Shown piece after piece: positions 49,292 through 57,623 of a stretch of DNA of 64,000 nt. Position numbers and translations under genes: made by a program. This DNA is from CAZNLH01 sp964573995 (GTDB lineage: Bacteria; Gemmatimonadota; CAZMKB01; CAZNLH01): the NCBI GenBank assembly GCA_964573995.1, contig CAZNLH010000002.1, positions 62,001-126,000 on the forward strand, given 5' to 3'. Numbering within the stretch: position 1 is the first letter of the stretch; each line of letters opens with the position of its first letter. The notes below the pieces were generated by a model, which was not told the DNA's origin, ran no database searches, and saw only the letters and a list, made by a program, of their open reading frames with translations.

Positions 49292-51139
49292 ATGTGGTTG
49301 GAACGAATGGCCACCCATCTCTGGGTGTTTTTGCCGAGGCGGGCACTGATCTTGTTGCTGCTATCGGCTGAGTTGACGATATATGCGGGGCGAGTCGACT
49401 CTCAGATAGTCATCAATGAGGTCATGTCCAACGCCCCCGGCCTCGAAACGGGTTCAGGCAGCCCGGGGGACCGGATGGAGTTCATTGAACTCTTGAACCT
49501 CTCCACCTCGCAGGCGGTGGACCTTAAGGGCTGGACAATCGAAGATGACGATGCCTCCGATGATCTCACCGAGTGGGATAGGAACCCCGGTGATTCGACG
49601 GGCTCCTCGACTGTGGTCAGTGGGACCACGATTCTCAAGGCCGGCGGGTTCGCGCTGATCCTCGATCCCGAATACTTCGAGGGAGGAGAGGGGGGATGGT
49701 ATGACATCGCGGAGAGTACGCTCGTGATAACGGTCGGAAATACGACGCTGGGTAACGGGTTGTCGGGCAATGATCCCCTGGTTCTGCGCAACAGTGAGGG
49801 GGATACCGTTTCGACGTTCGGCACACCAGGCTGGGATGATGATTTCCCCCAGGACCCGGGAGATGGGATCTCGTGGGAGCGCTTTGACCCGTCGATGGGT
49901 GATGAAGCGGCCAACTGGATACGATCGGAGGACCCTGCAGGATGCACGCCAGGGAGGCGGAACAGCCGGTCCATCCGGATAAATGTCTCTATCCCTGGGT
50001 CCACGCTCGTGGTAGATCCGGCCCGGCCGGAGGCGGGCGGCAGTCTGGACCTTACCGGGACTGTCATCAATCGTGGATTGGCGGCCACACCACCGTTCGA
50101 GGTGCGTTTCTTTCTTGACTCGAACCAGGATGGGAGGATGGGCCCGGGGGAGGCCCAGCGGACCGAGGGCATCAATGGGGCGATAGAACCGGGCGAGCAC
50201 CTCTCTATTTCTGCACGACTCGATCTTGGTCCGAGCGGCTATTACACGATCGGGATGACGGCCGTCCTTGCCGAGGACGGAGATACAACCGACAACACGG
50301 CCGGCGTGGAGATAATGGTGGGCGATGCTAGTCGCAGGGTCGTCGTGAACGAGGTCTATTACAACCCCGGGGATGGAGAGGAAGAGTGGGTGGAAGTCTA
50401 TAATCGCTCTTCCAGGACAGTCGATATGAGCAATTGGAGGCTTTCGGACAACAGGACTACCGGTCTCCTGCCGGGCCATCCGCTCCTCCTCGGAGAGGGA
50501 GAATATGCGGTCCTGGCCGGCGATTCCGCCTCCCTTGTCACCTCTCGGTCCTACCTCTCAGGCAGGCACATCTTTGAAGTGGACCCGTTCCCATCCCTCG
50601 GCAATCGAGGTGACACCCTTAGCCTGGAGACTGCGAGTGGTTACCTGTCAGATCGGGTGGAGTACAGTTCAGGATGGGGAGGTAGGAAGGGTGTCTCACT
50701 GGAGAGGGTAAATCCCGATGAACTCGAACCCGGTCCATCCGGCTGGGGCTCTTCGGTGGACCCGGTGGGCTCGACGCCGGCGGAGCGGAACAGCATCTTC
50801 CAGGGTGCTGTGGTGAGTGGGGCATCCCTACAGGTCTCCCCGAGTGTCTTCTCCCCGGATGGAGACGGCCGGGATGACAGGGCCGTGATCCGGTATCAAC
50901 TGCCCGTTCCAAGGGCCCGGGTGAGGATGTTGGTGTTCGATGTCACGGGACGGCGTCGTAGGATCCTGCTGGACCAGGTCGAGAGCGGCAGCGAGGGCCT
51001 CGTGGTATGGGATGGGAGGGACGATGGAGGGCGGACCCTGCCGATCGGGATCTACGTTGTTTTCATGGAGGCGATAGAGGGTTACAGCGGCTACCAACTG
51101 CGGGAGAAGACTGGAGTGGTCCTGGGGGGGATACTTTGA
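49292..51139 (+). CDS. Secreted lamin-tail-domain protein with FlgD-like C-terminal domain
   Basis: The 615-residue protein has a signal peptide (about 1-37) and two lamin tail domains: about 38-200 (IVINEVMSNAPG..DRMEFIELLNLS) and about 350-500 (RVVVNEVYYNPGDGEEEWVEVYNRS). Between them lies a CARDB-like Ig domain (about 225-345, LDLTGTVINRGLAATPPFEVRFFLD). The C-terminus (about 520-605) has SVFSPDGDGRDDRAVIRYQL and VWDGRDDGGRTLPIGIYVV, as in FlgD-like/gliding-type surface anchors. Lamin tail domains occur in secreted nucleases and other surface proteins, but no catalytic domain is seen. The stop overlaps the TTG start of the next gene. Confidence 0.85.
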   Translation: MWLERMATHLWVFLPRRALILLLLSAELTIYAGRVDSQIVINEVMSNAPGLETGSGSPGDRMEFIELLNLSTSQAVDLKGWTIEDDDASDDLTEWDRNPGDSTGSSTVVSGTTILKAGGFALILDPEYFEGGEGGWYDIAESTLVITVGNTTLGNGLSGNDPLVLRNSEGDTVSTFGTPGWDDDFPQDPGDGISWERFDPSMGDEAANWIRSEDPAGCTPGRRNSRSIRINVSIPGSTLVVDPARPEAGGSLDLTGTVINRGLAATPPFEVRFFLDSNQDGRMGPGEAQRTEGINGAIEPGEHLSISARLDLGPSGYYTIGMTAVLAEDGDTTDNTAGVEIMVGDASRRVVVNEVYYNPGDGEEEWVEVYNRSSRTVDMSNWRLSDNRTTGLLPGHPLLLGEGEYAVLAGDSASLVTSRSYLSGRHIFEVDPFPSLGNRGDTLSLETASGYLSDRVEYSSGWGGRKGVSLERVNPDELEPGPSGWGSSVDPVGSTPAERNSIFQGAVVSGASLQVSPSVFSPDGDGRDDRAVIRYQLPVPRARVRMLVFDVTGRRRRILLDQVESGSEGLVVWDGRDDGGRTLPIGIYVVFMEAIEGYSGYQLREKTGVVLGGIL

Positions 51140-51993
51140 CGGCCTGCGGTCGCAGGATGCTCCTGGTGTTGCTGATCATCCAGGCCGCCACGTGGCACGT
51201 TGCTCGCCCAGCACGGGCGGCATTCGAGGGGTGGCAAGTGGGGGCGGATGTGTGTGGGCTCTCCGTGAGCGGTGTCTCCCTGGACGATCCACTCTTCATC
51301 CCCTTCATCAATCCCGCTGCCTATCGCGAGGAAACCTGCTGGCGCCTTTCCACCTTCTATTCCCGCAGGTTCGACATGAGGGAATTGACAAGGATCGCGC
51401 TCGCCTTATCCCGGGGCGGGCACAGGTTCGTGTGGTCCATGGGTGCGGAGAGGTTCGGCAATGATCTCTATGGGGAGGAGGTGATCGTCCTGGGGCTGGG
51501 ATTCCCCTTCTTGGGGCGGTCGAGGGTGGGCTTGTCGGGGAAGTTCTGCAATCTTTGGATCAGTGGATATGGGACCGCTGCCGCTCCCGCCCTGGATATA
51601 GGCTGGAGTACCCTGGCCGGTGACGGCCTCCGCCTGGGGGCGGTCTGGCGAAACGTGAACCGACCCGAACTCGGCCTTTCAGGGGAGGAAATCCCCGGAG
51701 GCCTGATCGTCGGAGTAAGCGGTACTATTTCGGGCCGTCTGAGTTGGACTGTTGAGGACAGGAGGTTGTTCCCGGGCGGAAGCGGCGTTGGGTTCGGAGT
51801 CGCCGGGCGACTTTACGGGGGATTCCGTGCCGAGATGGGCTATCGTCGTGAGACGGGTGAGTACAGCATGGGCGCAACGATGAACCTATCCTTGTTGCGC
51901 TGGGACTATTCGGTTTCTATCCATCCGATGCTGGGGATCACCCACTACATCTCTATGGCAATCGGGTTCGGCGGCCCGGGGCCCAGGTGGTGA
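51136..51993 (+). CDS. Putative outer-membrane beta-barrel protein of about 280 residues
   Basis: The product has a signal peptide (MLLVLLIIQAATWHVARPARA) and a glycine- and aromatic-rich beta body resembling PorV/PorQ-type barrels (DDPLFIPFINPAAYREE recalls the usual NPAxL motif), ending in aromatic tryptophan. I do not recognise a named family. The TTG at 51136 overlaps the previous stop (TTGA); the ATG at 51157 is an alternative start. The frame is open further upstream but overlaps the lamin-tail gene. The stop overlaps the ATG of the next gene (TGATG). Confidence 0.7.
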   Translation: MTACGRRMLLVLLIIQAATWHVARPARAAFEGWQVGADVCGLSVSGVSLDDPLFIPFINPAAYREETCWRLSTFYSRRFDMRELTRIALALSRGGHRFVWSMGAERFGNDLYGEEVIVLGLGFPFLGRSRVGLSGKFCNLWISGYGTAAAPALDIGWSTLAGDGLRLGAVWRNVNRPELGLSGEEIPGGLIVGVSGTISGRLSWTVEDRRLFPGGSGVGFGVAGRLYGGFRAEMGYRRETGEYSMGATMNLSLLRWDYSVSIHPMLGITHYISMAIGFGGPGPRW

Positions 51994-53918
51994 TGAAGGG
52001 CAGGTCGAGCGCTCGAGGGATGGCCTCAATGCCATTGATAATGATGGTCTTGACGGCCTTGCTTGTTGCGCATTCAGGTCTATCGGGCGCTACGGAGGTG
52101 GAGGGGGAAGATGGATATGCCGAATTCAGCGAGGAGTTGGCTATACGAGGGGTCGATATAAACCGTGCGACGATGGAAGAACTTGCGGTGCTGCCCGGGA
52201 TTTCGACGGCTATTGCGGCACGGATCGTAGAAAAGAGGAAGGAGGTCGGCGGCTTCACCTCTCCTGGAGATCTGGTCCGAATGGGCCTCGTATCCGAGCG
52301 GCTTTACCTCGCGCTGCGCCAATACATAGTGGTTGGGAGGCCTGAAGATCGTTCGGTTGATCGTGTATCCTTCAGGGCACGTGGCAGCGGCAACTGGCCG
52401 GAGGGTGGAGAAATCATGCCGGCGTTGGGAATTTACCAGCGTATCCAGTGGGATCATGGTGACACGTGGACGCTGGGAGCCATCACTGAACGAGATCCCG
52501 GAGAGCCTCGCCTGGCCGATCAATGGAAGATCTCCCTCGCCTGTCGACGGGAAGGTTTGATCAGGAGGGTGATCGCTGGTAATATGAGGTATGAACTCGC
52601 AGGGGGCCTACTATTCTTCACGAGGAGCCGGATCAGCATCTCTTCCTTCGAGCCGGGCGTAATCGGGAGGAGGGGGCGAGGACTCGGTATCGATCTTTCC
52701 GCCTCGGAGGGATATCCTCTCAGGGGCATCGGAATGGAGGTGGAGGCCTCTCCGCGCCTGTCGGTGACAGTACTCGGCTCTTCTACGCCGCTCGATGTGG
52801 ACCGCGATGAGGTGGGGAGGGTGACCAGCATTAGATCGTCTGGTTATCATCCTTCCTCATCGCGAGCCGATCGAGGCGGGGTTCATCTGAGGACTCTTGC
52901 CGGGCACGCGGCTATACGCATCAACGGCAAAAATTCAGTCGGACTCACCATGGCGGATCTCTCCTATTCAGAAGAAATCTTCCCCCCACTCGATGAGGTA
53001 AACTTCTATTCCTTTAGAGGCTCGCGCAGGGACTTTGCCGGTATCGACTGGGATTTCACTCCCGCTAAGGTGGGCCTCTTCGGAGAGGCAGCAGTAGAAT
53101 TCGACCGAGGTCATGGTCTTGTTGCCGGAGTGGAGGGTGGGAAAGGACTGATCAGGTGGAATTTCCTGGTCCGGGATTACAGCCCTGATTTCTCCCCGCC
53201 ATTCGGTAATCCCTTTCAAGACGGAAGCGGTCAACCTGCCAATGAAAGGGGTATATATACGGACGTGGCATGGAGATGGTCGCCGGACCTCCTCGTTGCT
53301 CTCTACCTTGACACGTGTCATAGGCCATGGAGGAGGGAGAGGGAGCCGTTTCCATCGAGCCGGAGCGAGGTCGGCGTCGAGGCGCAATGGCGGATGGAAG
53401 AGAGAACACGTATAACGGTACGTTACCTGGAGAGCCAAGGAGAGGCTGGTGAAATGGGTGGGATAATGGAAGAAAACCGAGGGCAGAGAAAGAGGAAACT
53501 GCGGCTGCAGGTGGACGTAGACAATTCGAGGATCAAACTGAGGGGGCGCTACGAGTTGGTGCTATACCGGCCGGACCTCGCCCCCGGTGCCGGTGGGAGT
53601 CTCCTCTACTTTGACAGTCGGGTGCGGCCCCGGGACTTTATATCCATTTATTTGCGCGTCTCGTTCTTCGGGGTTGAATCGAGCAGGGCCATGGTGTATG
53701 CCTACGAGAACGATCTCCCCGGGGTTATGCACATATCCTCTTTTTCCGGCGAGGGGATGAGGTGGTACGTCTACGGCCGATATCACCTCGGCGAGCACCT
53801 GGCCTTCAGCGCCAAGTACAGCGAAGAGGCGAGGCTCTTGGTGGAAGGTAGCGGGCCGAACAGTGGGGATGAGGTCATTGAGAGGGGCTTCGGCATGCAG
53901 ATCGATGTTCAGTATTAA
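51993..53918 (+). CDS. ComEA-like helix-hairpin-helix domain fused to an outer-membrane beta-barrel
   Basis: The 641-residue product has a signal peptide (about 1-34) followed by a ComEA-type pair of helix-hairpin-helix motifs at about 54-112 (VDINRATMEELAVLPGISTAIAARIVEKRKEVGGFTSPGDL, then MGLVSERLYLALRQYI). The remaining 520 residues are strand-rich with many aromatic and glycine residues and end in tyrosine (MQIDVQY), as barrels do. ComEA HhH domains bind double-stranded DNA without sequence preference. The arrangement suggests a periplasmic DNA-binding plug or tether on a barrel; this is inference. ATG at 51993 overlaps the preceding stop; a GTG at 51987 is an alternative. Confidence 0.8.
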   Translation: MKGRSSARGMASMPLIMMVLTALLVAHSGLSGATEVEGEDGYAEFSEELAIRGVDINRATMEELAVLPGISTAIAARIVEKRKEVGGFTSPGDLVRMGLVSERLYLALRQYIVVGRPEDRSVDRVSFRARGSGNWPEGGEIMPALGIYQRIQWDHGDTWTLGAITERDPGEPRLADQWKISLACRREGLIRRVIAGNMRYELAGGLLFFTRSRISISSFEPGVIGRRGRGLGIDLSASEGYPLRGIGMEVEASPRLSVTVLGSSTPLDVDRDEVGRVTSIRSSGYHPSSSRADRGGVHLRTLAGHAAIRINGKNSVGLTMADLSYSEEIFPPLDEVNFYSFRGSRRDFAGIDWDFTPAKVGLFGEAAVEFDRGHGLVAGVEGGKGLIRWNFLVRDYSPDFSPPFGNPFQDGSGQPANERGIYTDVAWRWSPDLLVALYLDTCHRPWRREREPFPSSRSEVGVEAQWRMEERTRITVRYLESQGEAGEMGGIMEENRGQRKRKLRLQVDVDNSRIKLRGRYELVLYRPDLAPGAGGSLLYFDSRVRPRDFISIYLRVSFFGVESSRAMVYAYENDLPGVMHISSFSGEGMRWYVYGRYHLGEHLAFSAKYSEEARLLVEGSGPNSGDEVIERGFGMQIDVQY

Positions 53919-53988
53919 GTACCAGAGTGCGCGATCGGCTCAAGGGTTTCTTCGGGGAGATGGCCCGATGAGGGGAAAATCACGGCAG

Positions 53989-55770
53989 TCACGAGCGGGT
54001 GTCGTGAGATCTATTCGGGCCAGGTAGGACACCTCCCCGGAGGGAGGGATCAGGGGCAGTGAACCACTCGAGTTCTATATCTGGAAAGATCTCGTCTCGA
54101 CCCGAGTGTGTTTCGAGGTAGGCCATATCCTCCCGTCCGGGTGTCTTTCCACTGGATACCTTTTCAGCGATGTCGCACAGCCGATTGAAGGCCTCCAGGT
54201 GTTCGAGAAACCTGGCCTCCGCGTAGTCTGGAGCCCCCTTGGTGCTTATAAGGAACTGCCAGTCGGAGGATTGCAGCAGGAGGAGTTGAATGGCCGCACC
54301 CTTCAGGAGTTTGATCGTCATCGCGTCCGTGTTGCCAAGGTTTCGTTTCGCAAGATCGATCATCCTGTCCTCGGCGGGGTAGATATGACGCCAGGTCCAC
54401 TCGGTGTCTTCGTTGAGCCAGATGAAGTGGTACCCGCCTTCTCCCCAGGAGCCCTCGGGGAGATGAATGACCTCATTCGGGTGGTGGGCCTCGAGGTATT
54501 CGCTGCAGGTGATGGCCGTGACGTCTGGATCTTGATGGATACGCCTTATAACTGCCTCGATCCAGTCTATCCCCTCGAACCACCAGTGCCCGAAGAGTTC
54601 GGTGTCGTAGGGTGAGACGACGATTGGCGGGGATTGTTCTCCCACTGGCGACTGCAAGATTTCCCGGCGGACCAGGTCGGCAAAGTGGGAGGCGTTCTCC
54701 TGGTATCGCTCCCGGACCTTGTCCGGGCGGTAAAGGGCCTTGTTGGCGAGATCGCAACCGCTGTCCGTCACGCGCCAGTACCGCAGGCCCCCCGGGAAGT
54801 GCTTCTTGTGAAAATCGAGGTACCAGCCGTCGCCGGGGTAGCCGTGTTCTCCGCTCCAGACCTGCAGTGAGGTCGTCGGGTCGCGAGTGAAGGCCGCCAC
54901 TGGCGGCTTGTCTTCGCCCGAAGAGTCGACGAGATACACGCGGTGGCAATCACCGACGAACTCAGAACGTTCGAATTGCCTGTACTCCTTACGGTATTGT
55001 TCCAGGAGGCGCCTGAGGGCGTGGAACCGATCCGCATATGTCCCGATCGCCTTGCCACCGTGGAGCAGGTGCGAGTCTATGAAGAAATAACTGAAGCCCT
55101 CATCCGCCAGGAACTCCTCAGTCCCCCTTCGTAGTTCCGCATTCGCCGGCATCCCCTTCAGGGGGAACTTCCAGCGATACCTCGGCCTGTAGGCGCACTC
55201 CGGCATCCAGAAACCTGACGGCTGGAATCCGAGGAGCCGCGTGCACGCCCTCTTGGCCGTTTTGACCTGGGCCGATATTGAGATGTCTCTTCCGAGCAGC
55301 GGCAGGTAAGCGTGAGTGGCGGCGGACGTGATCAACTCTATCTGTCCATCCCGGTGCAACTCCGAGAAGGCATTTACTATATCTTCCTTGATCTCCCCGC
55401 GGTAGAAGGCGCCCAACCCAGAGTAGTGATTTGTCCAGAACCTTGCCAGGTCGGCCATAGCAGGTTGCCCGCTCCGTTCAAACTCTGCCAGGTCGGCGTT
55501 GGCGATGTCGATTCGCTCGTCAATATAGTGGGGGAGCGCCTCCCGCAGGTGACCCGATGCGAGTTGTTCGAGTAGAACGGGGGTCAAACCCACAGTGATG
55601 GAGGGGCGGATTCCCTCGGAGGATAGCCTCCTCAGGGTCTGAAGGAGGGGGAGGTAACTCTCGCATGTCGCCTCCAGGAGCCAGTCCATCCCGTGTGGCC
55701 ACTGGCCGTGCCTGAGGACGAAGGGTATATGTGAATGGAGTACCAGGGAGAAGCATCCGCGCATGGTCAC
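53989..55770 (-). CDS. GH57 family 1,4-alpha-glucan branching enzyme (DUF1957 type)
   Basis: An enzyme of glycogen metabolism that makes alpha-1,6 branches. The 593-residue product begins with GCFSLVLHSHIPFVLRHGQWPHG, typical of this GH57 branch, and contains PSGFWMPECAYRPRY with the nucleophile glutamate and VVSPYDTELFGHWWFEG with the acid/base aspartate. HGKAIGT and the C-terminal three-helix region (LLLLQSSDWQFLISTKGAPDYAEARF) fit. The GTG at 55770 overlaps the stop of the DUF3467 gene (GTGA); the ATG at 55764 is an alternative. The sequence is somewhat longer than the usual 520-560 residues because of its C-terminal tail. Confidence 0.9.
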   Translation of the reverse strand: MTMRGCFSLVLHSHIPFVLRHGQWPHGMDWLLEATCESYLPLLQTLRRLSSEGIRPSITVGLTPVLLEQLASGHLREALPHYIDERIDIANADLAEFERSGQPAMADLARFWTNHYSGLGAFYRGEIKEDIVNAFSELHRDGQIELITSAATHAYLPLLGRDISISAQVKTAKRACTRLLGFQPSGFWMPECAYRPRYRWKFPLKGMPANAELRRGTEEFLADEGFSYFFIDSHLLHGGKAIGTYADRFHALRRLLEQYRKEYRQFERSEFVGDCHRVYLVDSSGEDKPPVAAFTRDPTTSLQVWSGEHGYPGDGWYLDFHKKHFPGGLRYWRVTDSGCDLANKALYRPDKVRERYQENASHFADLVRREILQSPVGEQSPPIVVSPYDTELFGHWWFEGIDWIEAVIRRIHQDPDVTAITCSEYLEAHHPNEVIHLPEGSWGEGGYHFIWLNEDTEWTWRHIYPAEDRMIDLAKRNLGNTDAMTIKLLKGAAIQLLLLQSSDWQFLISTKGAPDYAEARFLEHLEAFNRLCDIAEKVSSGKTPGREDMAYLETHSGRDEIFPDIELEWFTAPDPSLRGGVLPGPNRSHDTRS

Positions 55771-56090
55771 TTGTCATTTTCATGGTTGGGTGGCATCTCT
55801 CTGTGGAATCCGATATTCTTTTCACCCTTCCGATAGGTCGGGATCGTGCCGAACTGGCCTTCATACTTTGCTATATTGTCTCCGAGGGCCTTGTGAAACG
55901 ACTTGAGATTCTGGGGGGTCATGATGATCCTGGCCTGTATCTTTGACTTGGGAAGCCCCGGCATCAGCCGGGCAAAATCGATGATGAACTCAGAGGGGGA
56001 ATGGGTGATCATCGCCATGTTGGCATAGATCCCCTCTGCTTCCTTCTCCCCCAACTCGACATTGATGCGGCGCTGATCTTTTCTCTCCAT
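55767..56090 (-). CDS. DUF3467 domain protein
   Basis: The 107-residue product belongs to DUF3467: RRINVELGEKEAEGIYANMAMITHSPSEFIIDFARLMPGLPKSKIQARIIMTPQNLKSFHKALGDNIAKYE is the whole conserved domain. Function is unknown. AGGGAG precedes the ATG, and the gene starts a two-gene unit with the GH57 branching enzyme behind a good promoter. Confidence 0.92.
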   Translation of the reverse strand: MERKDQRRINVELGEKEAEGIYANMAMITHSPSEFIIDFARLMPGLPKSKIQARIIMTPQNLKSFHKALGDNIAKYEGQFGTIPTYRKGEKNIGFHREMPPNHENDK

Positions 56091-56129
56091 AACGGATCTC
56101 CCTTCTATTGATCTCAGGCATCACCGTAT

Positions 56130-56158
56130 ACCATAACCAGGGGGCTCGCAGGTGTCAA
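56130..56158 (-). promoter_or_regulatory. Promoter of the DUF3467-GH57 unit
   Basis: On the minus strand TTGACA (56158-56153) and TATGGT (56135-56130) are 17 bases apart, with the ATG at 56090. Confidence 0.65.
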
Positions 56159-56241
56159 GAAGGCATGTTAGGGGGTTGCTCAAAGAGTGGATGATGATCA
56201 TGGCATTTCTGAATTGGCTTGATACCAGACGAAACAACTCA

Positions 56242-56270
56242 TTGACATTTCACAAGGTGTGTGATAGTAT
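56242..56270 (+). promoter_or_regulatory. Sigma70-type promoter upstream of the GT2 gene
   Basis: TTGACA at 56242-56247 and TAGTAT at 56265-56270 are exactly 17 bases apart, resembling the promoters at 31586 and 48761. Confidence 0.6.
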
Positions 56271-56425
56271 AACCGGTTGTCTGTTCGATTTGCCCCAATA
56301 TGAAGTGACCAGATAGTGGGGTCTTACCTGTAAATGAAAGGAGAAATTTAGGAAGGTCCTTACGGTCAGGAAGGCGCCGGGGGACATGTAGATGTTTTTC
56401 CAACTCACCCCCACGGTGGTATTAT

Positions 56426-56469
56426 CCCATGTATGGATCATACCGTCCATCGAGCGTGGATCGCATGGG
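56426..56469 (+). promoter_or_regulatory. Nested hairpin in the GT2 leader
   Basis: CCCATG (56426-56431) pairs with CATGGG (56464-56469); inside, ATGGA (56433-56437) pairs with TCCAT (56446-56450). It ends 15 bases before ATG 56485 and could affect its translation. Confidence 0.35.
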
Positions 56470-56484
56470 GAGAGGGGGTCCAGA

Positions 56485-56644
56485 ATGGGGAAGTTCACCC
56501 ATATCAACGACATCGACAAGGCGACTGTCTTGGCCATGGAGAAGTCCGAGGTGAATATCCGGGCCCTGAGCATGGGGACGGAGAGATTTCTGAAAAGGGG
56601 CCGACGATCTGAATCGCCTGATCGCCGGCCGTGGGATTTGTGCA
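56485..56644 (+). other. Possible short leader frame or displaced N-terminus of the GT2 gene
   Basis: After GAGAGGGGGTC an ATG opens MGKFTHINDIDKATVLAMEKSEV and continues sensibly for about 38 codons; a one-base shift in the AAAAGGGG run near 56594-56600 would join it to the open frame leading into the GT2 start. Without the shift it runs on in the wrong frame. I cannot tell whether it is translated. Confidence 0.25.
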
Positions 56645-57616
56645 TTGAAGAAGGTATCGATCAACATCCTGAATTTCAACGATCGTAAGTACCTCGAAAA
56701 AACACTCCCGCTCATCCTCGCTCAGACATACCCGAACTACGAAGTCGTCCTTACTGACAATGCCTCCACCGATGGTTCGGTCGAGTACGTCCGCGAGCAT
56801 TTCCCCGGGGTCCGGATCCTTCAGAACGAGAAGAATCTCGGGTACGCTGGAGGACACAATCGCGGAATCTCCGCGACCGACGGGGAGTATGTGATGCTCC
56901 TCAACACAGACATCTTCCTGACGCCCGATTTCCTCGAACATAAGGTGAAGGCGCTGGAATACTCCGATGAGGTGGGCTCGGCGGAGGGCAAACTCCTCCA
57001 GATCAACCCTGACGAGGATGGATTTCCAGATTACAAGATCTTCGACTCGACGGGACTCGCCCTCAACCGGATGAGGAAGAACTCCGACCGTGGATATGGC
57101 ATAGAGGATGTGGGACAATATGACCACGAGGAGTTCGTATTCGGCCCCTCGGGTGCCACACCGCTCTACCGGCGGGAAATGCTGGAGGATGTCCGGATCG
57201 ACGGGGAGTATTTCGATTCGACTTTCTTTATCTACCGGGAGGAGGTCGACCTTGCCTGGAGGGCGCAAATCCAGGGGTGGAAATGCAGGTACACCCCCAA
57301 GGCGGTCGCCTACCATGTACGTGGCTATTCGCCGAAGAGCCGAAAGAGCATGCCCGAGTACCTTCGCCAACTCCAGTTCCGGAACCGGTATCTCATGCTG
57401 GTGAAGAACGAATCGGTCCGGAACCTGCTGTTTGACCTTCCTTACATCCTCCTGTACGAGATCTTGCAGTTCGGCTATGTCCTGACGCGTGAACCGCACC
57501 TGCTCAAGGCCTATCGACAGTTCTTTGAACTCTGCCCGGAGGCCCGGAGGAAGCGCAGGATAATAGCCTCGCGTAAACGGGTCAGCGACGCCTATCTTAG
57601 ACAGTGGTTCAGGTGA
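56645..57616 (+). CDS. GT2 family glycosyltransferase (rhamnosyltransferase-like)
   Basis: The 323-residue cytoplasmic enzyme transfers a sugar from a nucleotide donor, probably to a surface polysaccharide. It starts VSINILNFNDRKYLEKTLPLILAQTYPNYEVVLTDNASTDGSVEYV, with GYAGGHNRGI, VMLLNTDIFLTPDFLEHKV (metal-binding DxD as NTD) and EEVDLAWRAQIQGWKCRYTPKAVAYH, all typical of WcaA/rhamnosyltransferase-type GT2. The start is a TTG at 56645 giving M-KKVSINIL; no ATG or GTG fits. The expected Shine-Dalgarno is not seen. The next gene starts seven bases after the stop. Confidence 0.88.
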   Translation: MKKVSINILNFNDRKYLEKTLPLILAQTYPNYEVVLTDNASTDGSVEYVREHFPGVRILQNEKNLGYAGGHNRGISATDGEYVMLLNTDIFLTPDFLEHKVKALEYSDEVGSAEGKLLQINPDEDGFPDYKIFDSTGLALNRMRKNSDRGYGIEDVGQYDHEEFVFGPSGATPLYRREMLEDVRIDGEYFDSTFFIYREEVDLAWRAQIQGWKCRYTPKAVAYHVRGYSPKSRKSMPEYLRQLQFRNRYLMLVKNESVRNLLFDLPYILLYEILQFGYVLTREPHLLKAYRQFFELCPEARRKRRIIASRKRVSDAYLRQWFR

Positions 57617-57623
57617 TTGCCCG

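Larger units (their letters stand above)
56091..56644. other. Intergenic region with two divergent promoters and a long structured leader
   Basis: The left end has the minus-strand DUF3467 promoter; TTGACA-17-TAGTAT at 56242-56270 points right. From its expected start near 56277 there are 370 bases before the GT2 start, containing a CCCCA/TGGGG stem near 56293-56325 and a nested hairpin at 56426-56469. A possible short frame starts at ATG 56485. Confidence 0.6.
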
